DNA of 64,000 nt, taken from contig JAJEKV010000061.1 in the NCBI GenBank assembly GCA_021234155.1, positions 4,892,653 through 4,956,652 of the forward strand, read 5' to 3'. Below, piece by piece: positions 56,623 to 64,000 of the stretch (position 1 is the first letter of the stretch; each line of letters starts with the position of its first letter). Source of the DNA: Isoetes taiwanensis. Taxonomy: Eukaryota > Streptophyta > Lycopodiopsida > Isoetales > Isoetaceae. A model generated the notes under the pieces. That model made no database searches and was not told where the DNA came from. It was given only the letters and a program-made list of their open reading frames with translations. Both the position numbers and the translations under genes were made by a program.

Positions 56623-57771
56623 ATGGCAAAACCAAGAAAGGAGACCAAGGCTGGATCTATTGCTGCAGGCACGTCCAAATCCAACTCTGATAAAAAAGGT
56701 AAAGCTGAGAATATGACAGAAGAAGGGAATATAAAAATAGGAAGGGTCTTTTCAGCGCCAGATGCCTCAATATCAGAGGCCGAATCTTCTGATTCAGACA
56801 AAGCAGGAACAGGAACAACTTCAGACTCCACAAATATTACAGAAACAGTTAAGGAACAAGCAAAGGAAAATCGAAAGCAGAAGAATACTATGGTGGAAAA
56901 GCCAATGGGTTCGATTGCTGATAACAGCGAAAAGATTATGGGCTTGATTTCTGATAACATCAAGGTTTTGGATCCAGCAGAGACTATTCATAGCAAGGGA
57001 ATTCCATCCTTTTCTAATCTAGATAGCGAACAATCTGGAAGCATCAAAGAAACTCTGAACAAAATCATGACAGAACTCATTAACTTTAGACAAGAATCAG
57101 CTATCAGGGAAATTAAACTCTTTGATGAGATTAAGAACTTGAGATCAGAAAATGATGTTTTGCGCTCCAATTTCATACAACTGCAGGAAGAGCTGAATGA
57201 GGTTAAGTTTGAACTACTAGAAATGAAAGAGAAACCATCGGATGCAAACAACTTTGGGCAGCTACAGGAGGAAATGAACGAACTAAAATCCGGACTACTG
57301 GAAATAAAAGAAAGATCATTTGAAACAGGGGCAGAAACCACGATGGTGGAATTAAGCAACTTCAGAGACACATTTGATAAATATGTAGAAACACAAGAAA
57401 GGAAACAGAGAATGCTGAATTTAAGAATCGTCGGGCTGCCTGAGAAGGAGAATGAAATAACCAAGGAAGTAGTGGAAACTTTCCTTACAAATGATATGCA
57501 AATGGCTAAAACAGAAATAATGGAAGCATTTAGAATTGGCAGAAAAAAGAAGGGCACACGGCATATCTTGGTAAAGTTTGCTAACCGTGAGGCGAGACTG
57601 CAGGTTCTGAAACATAAGCACAATCTGAAAGGGAAATTCATATGGGTTAATGAAGATTTGACTAAAGAGCAGATGCAAGAGAGAAAACAAGAAGCTCAAA
57701 AGTTCAAAGAGGCAAAACAGAAGAATCAAGCAGTTAAATGGGCAAAAGGGAAAGCAATAATCACTGAATAG
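56623..57771 (+). CDS. LINE F ORF1, L1 ORF1p-like RNA-binding protein
   Basis: Intact 382-residue frame from ATG 56623 to TAG 57769-57771. Residues 1-100 are Lys/Ser/Glu-rich; about 140-260 have heptad-like repeats (NKIMTELINFRQESAIREIK, NDVLRSNFIQLQEELNEVKF) consistent with a coiled-coil trimerisation region. About 265-340 form an RRM-like domain (MLNLRIVGLPEKENEITKEV, TRHILVKFANREARLQVLK) and 340-382 a C-terminal domain (GKFIWVNEDLTKEQMQERK). The order matches vertebrate-type L1 ORF1p (Transposase_22), which binds and chaperones element RNA; that role here is inferred. The stop is in frame with ORF2. Confidence 0.9.
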   Translation: MAKPRKETKAGSIAAGTSKSNSDKKGKAENMTEEGNIKIGRVFSAPDASISEAESSDSDKAGTGTTSDSTNITETVKEQAKENRKQKNTMVEKPMGSIADNSEKIMGLISDNIKVLDPAETIHSKGIPSFSNLDSEQSGSIKETLNKIMTELINFRQESAIREIKLFDEIKNLRSENDVLRSNFIQLQEELNEVKFELLEMKEKPSDANNFGQLQEEMNELKSGLLEIKERSFETGAETTMVELSNFRDTFDKYVETQERKQRMLNLRIVGLPEKENEITKEVVETFLTNDMQMAKTEIMEAFRIGRKKKGTRHILVKFANREARLQVLKHKHNLKGKFIWVNEDLTKEQMQERKQEAQKFKEAKQKNQAVKWAKGKAIITE

Positions 57772-60700
57772 GAAAATGCGGGAGGTCTCAGCATAATCAT
57801 ATGGAACATTAACAGACTGACATTGGAAAAAGTAATTACAATGCAACACATCCTGACAGATATAGATATGATATGCTTTCTAGAGACCAAAGAACATGAG
57901 TTATATGCTCTACCTAGTATACCCGAGTTTGATTTAATTTATTCAGTCAGAAGTAACAGATTTGGAACAACAGATAATGGTAACGGTGGACTGGCATGTT
58001 ATGTAAGAACAAGATATAGGGAAGTTGTGACAGGAATTAAACGTGATAAAAATGGCCAATATATGTGGTTGGAGATAAATGGTTCAAAAGCAGTATATTA
58101 CATGGCCATTTGCTACTTTGCACCGAGACATCAAAAATATATAATGAAACCGAAGCGTCACAGGACGATCCTTTCTTTGGGATTGAACAAGACATTATGG
58201 ATTTTCAAAATAAGGGAGAAGTAATTTTAGTTGGAGACTTTAATGGCCGAACCGGTGAAAAACAGGCGGCAGTTTATATAGACATGCATGATCCGCTTTG
58301 GTTAGAACAAATGGACAATGCTGAATTAGCGGCAAATGGTTGGAAAAGACATTCACAAGATCACATCATTACTAAAACAGGTCGGTTTTTGTTAACATTA
58401 TGTTGTAGTACTAATATGATTATATGTAATGGTTTGGCCAGATTTCCAGGGACGGAAAGAACCACATGTAGATCCAGAAGCATTGTTGATTATGTTATAA
58501 TGGCAGATCACACGTTACATCAAGTAATAGATTTTCAGATAGGAGAAGAGCAGTTGGAATCAGACCATTGTCCATTGAAACTAACCATTGCTGCCAATGC
58601 ATCAGAGTGCAAAAGTGAGAATATCATGCAACCCAAATATTACCTCAGGCCTAGTTTGAAAGAATGCTATCAGGCTAAGCTGGAGCAAGATCTGACAACC
58701 ATTAAATGGGACACAGACTTGTCAATGGCTAGCAAGCAATTATGTGACCTGCTATCAGGGACCGCTACAGAGGTTTTTACCTCCAAACGAAGTATGAAAG
58801 GGCTACCATGCAATGCATGGTATGATTCTGCTTGTAAAGAAGCAAAATCTAAATGGATGAGTAGTTATGGAGTGGCTAAAGAACAGTATAGAAAAGCTTA
58901 CAGGAAGATACTCAAGCAAAAGAAAAGGCGATTTATCTATCATAAGCAAGAGTTTCTATGCAATAGCTACCTATCTGATCCTAAAAACTTCTGGAACACA
59001 TTACGTAAAAACAGAAAACAGGAGTTCCCTCTAGATTCGGATGTCCTTTGGAAGCATGTACACAACCTTTATCATCATTCAGACGGGATACTTAGCTCTA
59101 TTCAGCATAATCGCTTAAATTTGTTAATTTCAGCAGAAGAAGTGGCTGATGGCATATCACGACTAGCAAATGGTAAGGCAAAGGATATTCAAGGCCTTTG
59201 TGCAGAGCATCTGAAATGGGCAGGGCCAAAACTCCATCCAATCATTGCTGATCTGTTCACAAAAGCAATAGCGCAGGGAATGCCACTGGAGTGGCAGGTA
59301 AACCGGGTGATACCTGTACATAAAGGAGGTGCCGTGGGTGATATTAATAATTATAGAACAATATTGGTAAGTGGATTGTTAACAAAGTTGCTGGCATCCA
59401 TTCTGGAGAAGAAAATAAGTACATGGGCAGAGATTAATCACAAAAGATCTGAAACACAGGCAGGTTTTAGAGCTTGCAGATCCACGATAGATCATCTCCT
59501 GGTGCTCAAATCTATATTTGACTCAGTGAAGGGGACCAAGAAACCTGTTTATGTAGCCTTTGTGGATTTCAGAAAAGCCTTCGATAAAGTGCCTAGATCT
59601 CAGCTATGGGAGAGACTAGAGAAATTGGGAGTTTCCGGAGCAATTACGAGCAGCAGTGCAAGTGTTATATGAAAAGGTACTAATACAGCTCTCCTTTCCT
59701 CTTTCTTTAGAAAATCCGGAATATATTGATAGTAACATTGGGGTCAAGCAAGGCTGCCCAATGTCACCTACTCTGTTTGGATTATTTATTGATAGTCTTG
59801 AGAGCTGGCTACATAACAGTTGTCCAGAAGGGACGGATATTCATGGTTATGTAGTGCAACTATTGATGTATGCCGATGATGTGGTCATTTTTGCTCGATC
59901 ACCAGGCTCCATGCAGAAACATTTGGATGGATTAGCCCACTTTTGTGATGCTACAAGAATGCAGGTGAACCTTGAGAAGACAAATATTATGACAGTAGGT
60001 GCGCTTAAACAGGAGAGATCATTTCAATACAAAGAAAAGCAGGTGAGTACTTGTGATTCATATAAGTATTTAGGGCTGATTTTTCACAGAAACCATAGAT
60101 GGAATACATGTATCCAACAAAGAATTGATGGAAGCCATAGGGCTCTTTATGCTATGCAAAGTTTGTGCAGGGAAGCTCATTTATGGTCTTGGTCACTCAA
60201 ACAGAAACTTTTTGTGTCACTTGTTCAGAGTGTAGCACTATATGGGAGTGAAATTTGGGGACCCAGCCTCCCACAGGGATTATGGGATGATTTGGAGCAG
60301 ATCTTGAAGAAGTTCATACGCCTTGAATTAGGTGTAAAAGCTCAAACCCCTTATCAGATGATGTTGACGGAATGTGGGCTTATGCCTTTAGAAGGAGAAG
60401 CATTGGTCAGATGCATTAGATACTTGAAAAAGGTGTCAGCCATGGATAACACACGACTTCCTCATAGGGCTTTTTTGGGAAGTAAGGATAAAGGATGGTT
60501 TCAGGATGTGATTAAGTGGTTAAAGAAATGGGATATAGAATGGCAGGATGCCCTTCTCATAAAGGATAACCTGAGACAATGGATCTTTGATAAGGTTTAT
60601 AAGAAGATGTGGTCTCAACCTAAAACAAAGATGATTATGTACAGGCAAAATATGAACCCTGCCTTGGAAATGGCGAAATATCTACAGGAAAATATCTCCA

Positions 60701-61089
60701 TAAAGAAAAGACATGCAATAGGGAGGATTCGTCTAAGTTCACATCATTTGGGGGTGGAAACAGGGAGATGGGGGCATATTGTTCCTAGGGCAGAGAGATA
60801 TTGCAAGATTTGTGGAGAAGAACAAATAGAAGATGAAGATCACACATTGCTTCGTTGTAGTGCATATCATTCTTTGAGGGCACGACATGGAGTTCACGCC
60901 GAAGATCTTTAGACCTTCTTCAACATGGAAGGAGATAAGATTGGGGAATACTTATTAGAATTACTGAGATGTAGAGAGAATTGTTTGAGAAGATTAAATA
61001 GTATCTTAGATGATGAAGATATGTTGAGTGAGAGCGATGAGTTAGATGAGGACTCTGAAACTCATCTACTCTTTTATGATATTGTGTAA
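57772..61089 (+). pseudogene. LINE F ORF2 (APE endonuclease, RT, CCHC finger)
   Basis: Endonuclease: IIIWNINRL, FLETKEHE, NGNGGLACYV, YYMAICYFAPRH, VGDFNGRTGE, SIVDYVIMAD, ESDHCPL. RT: VIPVHKGGAVGDINNYRTIL, YVAFVDFRKAFDKVPRS, IGVKQGCPMSPTLFGLFIDS, LLMYADDVVIFARS, YKYLGLIFHRNHRW. C-terminus: IRLSSHHLGVETGRW and finger CKICGEEQIEDEDHTLLRCS. Lesions: frameshift near 58130 (after FAPRH), one-base insertion near 59630, TAG at 60910-60912. The final stop is at 61087-61089. The ORF continues the ORF1 frame after a TAG; the first in-frame ATG (57841) lies beyond the WNIN motif. Confidence 0.93.
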
Positions 61090-61155
61090 AATTTTGGTTG
61101 TCTTTTAGGCCTTTGAGGCCTCCCAAAGACTTAATACACTTCACTTCTCTCTCAG

Positions 61156-61485
61156 GTTGGCCACATGCTCGCCAAAATACCCGTCTCTCGTGGCATACGA
61201 CTCCTCTCAGAATTGTACGTATTTTTTTGGGAGGAGAGGAGAGAAGGCTGTCTCTCGAGCTCTAACAGCGGCCGTTAGGCCTCAATTTTTGGTTTCCCAC
61301 TGAAGAACTACTCCATCGAATCATTCCGGTAGGTCAAGTTTTTGTGGGATAATTCCCCTCCAATTTTGAATCGGCCTCCAAAATATGGGATATTTCTTCC
61401 CCTATTCTTGCTGGTAGGTAAGCTTTGTGGGATAATTCTTTTGTTGTGTTCTTTGTATAGGGTTCCATTTCCCGGCCGTTCTATC
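61156..61485 (+). other. Left part of Harbinger region, unit 2
   Basis: Near-copy of 39716-40047. It starts GGTTGGCCACATGCTCGCC directly after the CT end of LINE F and contains a GC-richer stretch and an intron-like end (TTTGTATAG) before the transposase ATG. No terminal inverted repeat could be fixed. Confidence 0.5.
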
Positions 61486-62850
61486 ATGGATCCATTGATT
61501 CTCGAAATGATTGCCATGCTATTGCGTGCTCTTACAATCGGAATCGCATTCCAAAGGTTCTGTTTGCAGCTTCTGGAATTAAACGAGCTTGAAGACCCAA
61601 TGAATCTATTCGATGCGATGCCTTGCCGAAAATGGCAGTCTGTTCTTACGTGGTTTGCCTCATCTTTGATGTTAGCCGGATCATGCGGGTTAGAAGGCCA
61701 CCTAGAAGATTTTGGATTGCTCCAAGGCAAAGGACCCAATGGGATAATATAGATAATCACGCATGGAATTGTATAGCTTCTTTTGAAGATGATATGTGGC
61801 ATCAATTTTCTGAGAATGAAGAGGGCCAGCTTTGAGAGATTAGTCGGGCTCGTTGTCCCTTATTTGATTAGGCCATGGGTTAAGGTTAGGGCCCAGTTGA
61901 TCCCGGGAAAGTTTGTAGCCATGGTTCTTTACTTTTGTCACCACGGTGATATGCCTTTGCATGTGGGTCGAGAGATTCTATGTTGGAAAAGCTCTGAGTC
62001 TTGAGAAATATACTAAAAAAAATTACACTAGTGTTGGCCTCCAAGACAATGCTTTACAAAAGGTTTGTAGCCATGCCTTACGGAGCAAGACCCGACTCAA
62101 TGTATAAAAAGAATTTAATGATGCAACAGGATTGCCAAAATGTGTATGGTGCTTTGTTGATGGGTCCCATATTTTTTATGGAGGAAACCCAAGAAGAGTG
62201 ACAAAGGTGATGACTATTACAGTCGACACAAAAGGCACTCATGTCTGCTGCAGGGTATTGTCACACACAGCAGGCTTTTTATAAATGTATGTGTGACAAG
62301 AACTGGATCAGTCCATGACTCAAATCAGTTCAAGAAGAGTTCCATTTACAGCAAAATTGCATCCAAACTAATCTTGAACGAACCAGTTGTAACCTTGAGT
62401 GGCAGAAAGTTGAAGAAAGGACAACCCACTGAAGACCAAATCCAGGTTAACATTCCTCCACTTTTGCTTGGTGATTCTGCCTATGCTGCCAGACTCTTCC
62501 TCTTAAAAGTTTTTCCACAGAATCATGGTCCTTATGGCAAGTTTAATAAACGGATTTGCAGGGGTAGAGTTTGTGTGGAAAATGGGCTCGGGATTGTGAA
62601 GGAGAAATTCAGAATTCTAAAACATCTACCCGTGCATGTTGGCAAGGCCTCCAAAATTATACATACTATTTGTGTGCTTTGGAACTTTTGTATTATGGAA
62701 GACATGGGATGGGACATGCTGCCTCTCGAAGAAGAGCCTGATCCAGTTTACTACTATGAGACTGAAGCTATGAACATGAGTCTAAAGAAACAAGGAGATC
62801 AGATGAGGCATGTCTTATTTGAAAACTTAGATGGTCATGTTCTGCTGTGA
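61486..62850 (+). pseudogene. PIF/Harbinger transposase, unit 2
   Basis: Duplicate of 40048-41396 with many small indels in its first two thirds (for example near 61615, 61635, 61815, 61905, 61995, 62095 and 62150). From about 62215 it is intact to the stop: VHDSNQF, LLGDSAYAARLFLLKVF (second Asp), RVCVENGLGIVKEKFRIL (Glu) and HVLL end. It keeps the seven bases lost in unit 1, so the two copies have complementary damage. Neither encodes a whole transposase. Confidence 0.9.
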
Positions 62851-63473
62851 TCATTTGATTGTTCTGTCAGCAGACTTTTTTTTCATAAGTTGTTCCTTTT
62901 TTTTAACTTCTGAAATGTTATTGATTTCATTTTATCTGGCACTGGAATGAGTCTCAAATACCAATAACACAAGTCGGATAAAGTAAATGAAATTATATTC
63001 AAAATGTTACTGTCATACAACTGAATACAAGTAAAGTGCATACAAATGAAATTGGCCACAAAATACGGGCCTGCTTTATAGAGCCTAAAAAAATTCAGGT
63101 TAAAGTTGAAACATAGTCTTCACCAGTCCCTGAACTAGTGATCTGCAATAACAGACACAACCAGAAAGTGAATACAAAATCTATAAAACATGTAAAATAT
63201 TTAACTATCCATAGCTGTCACAAAATAAAGATCTTCTATTCCTTGAAAAAGTTTACATCCTGAACAAAATATTTTTCTTACAGATACATGCTGCAGGGGA
63301 TGCCAATGGCTTTTCATAGCAGAAATCTTTTCTTTGAAAAAAAAACTCTACAGATTTATAAAAAAGACAAAAAAAAAAAAGGCCCAGTGGAGGTGATCTT
63401 GTTCTGTTCACGCGCACAGCTCACAGGTTTCTGTAATAGTCTTCACTTCATGCATGGCCCATTTCCCTGCATG
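62851..63473. other. 3' flank of Harbinger transposase, unit 2
   Basis: Non-coding AT-rich DNA matching 41397-42007; contains a poly(A)-rich stretch near 63370. It may be the spacer between two convergent ORFs of the element. Confidence 0.5.
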
Positions 63474-63958
63474 CTAGATGTAGACACACTCCACATGGGC
63501 CTTTTGCTTCAAAGGGGCTGCTTCTGCCCAAGACAAGACCTCGGCTTCAATGATCACACCCATATCCAGAAAATTCATGACTGCCCGCTGTGAAAGGGAG
63601 CAGTGGATGACCTTGTGAGAAATAACTTCTACTTCATCAACTTCGGCTACGATTGTTGGTGAAGAATCTTGTTCCTCGTCTGCCTGAGGTGGAGGAGGAG
63701 GAGGGGCTGAAAAAGATTCTTCGACTTCATCTGCAATAGGGGAACGAGGAGGAGAAGGGGTCGAAAAAATTGAAGCTGAAGACTCCTCTTCAACTTCTTC
63801 CCTAGAACTCTCTTCCCATGAATCATGGTCGGAGTAGTAGATTGATTCATCCGAAGTCTCGTGCCAGAATACTCCTCTCTGGAGTATTCTTCCGAAGAAG
63901 AAGAGGAAGATGATGAGGTGGGAGGGCTGAGAGAGGAACGAGGTCGCTTGGGGGCCAT
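63474..63958 (-). pseudogene. Acidic Ser/Pro-rich ORF convergent to the Harbinger transposase
   Basis: Minus-strand ATG at 63958 (MAPKRPRSSLSPPTSSSSSS). One frameshift near 63865 joins to a frame reading EEVEEESSASIFSTPSPPRS, a run of six prolines (FSAPPPPPPQADEE), then VISHKVIHCSLSQRAVMNFL and a stop at 63474-63476. About 160 residues, acidic and low in complexity. PIF/Harbinger elements commonly encode a second, DNA-binding accessory protein next to the transposase; position and orientation would fit, but no Myb/SANT motif is seen, so this link is inference. It could equally be a host-gene fragment. Confidence 0.5.
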
Positions 63959-64000
63959 AGCGTGAATTCTAGAGGGTGGAGGGGACGTTTAAATGGGGCA

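Larger units (their letters stand above)
56337..61147 (+). mobile_element. LINE F, full-length reference copy
   Basis: About 4.8 kb. 5' UTR 56337-56622, ORF1 56623-57771, ORF2 57772-61089, then a 58-bp 3' UTR with hairpin AGGCC-TTTGA-GGCCT (61107-61121), CCCAAAGACTTAATACACTTC and a short CT run. The 3' UTR resembles that of LINE C. The least damaged element of the clade in this window: ORF1 intact, ORF2 with two frameshifts and one stop. Confidence 0.93.

Overview
The window looks like repeat-rich nuclear DNA of a land plant with a large genome. It holds one spliced gene of a plant family (GH9 endoglucanase with a CBM49 tail), fragments of a plastid acyl-ACP desaturase-like gene, plant L1-type LINE remnants, hAT and PIF/Harbinger transposases and LTR elements. 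There is no bacterial gene organisation. The dominant LINEs have an L1-ORF1p-like first protein, which is not the usual angiosperm layout, so a fern, lycophyte or other non-angiosperm is possible, but I cannot name the organism.

Layout. 1-6.6 kb: a decayed minus-strand LINE (L0), split by an LTR retrotransposon (1832-5787) that itself carries a LINE 3' end. 6.8-8.0 kb: hAT transposase relic. 8.08-11.6 kb: two-LTR, apparently non-autonomous element. 12.9-15.7 kb: the GH9 gene, 10 exons, minus strand, the only intact host gene seen. 16-28 kb: tandem repeats, a decayed plant L1 (18.9-22.3 kb), a 36-bp inverted repeat, two 5'-truncated LINE 3' ends and a minisatellite. 28.16-63.48 kb: a tandem segmental duplication. 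Each unit starts with desaturase-like sequence and a plant L1 fragment, continues with LINEs in one orientation joined by long (CT)n tracts, and ends with a PIF/Harbinger region. Unit 2 also carries a tRNA-derived SINE and two long LINEs (E and F). The last 0.5 kb holds a frameshifted acidic ORF.

The coherent biological system is the LINE clade (L0, B, C, D, E, F, G, Y). Members share (i) an APE endonuclease plus RT plus CCHC ORF2; (ii) a coiled-coil and RRM-like ORF1; (iii) in the best copies, a single in-frame TAG between ORF1 and ORF2, exactly ten codons before the first endonuclease motif, with no usable in-frame ATG for ORF2; (iv) a 3'-terminal hairpin of about 5 bp whose sequence changes between families while pairing is kept; and (v) a simple-repeat tail (CT, TATTC, CTTAT, TTCC, ATTTC) starting about 10-25 nt after the hairpin. 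A SINE at 51.58 kb has pol III boxes and the same hairpin-GTGACGTTAAAA-repeat ending, so it may use the machinery of this clade. Nearly all LINE ORFs carry frameshifts or stops; the ORF1 of LINE F is the best preserved.
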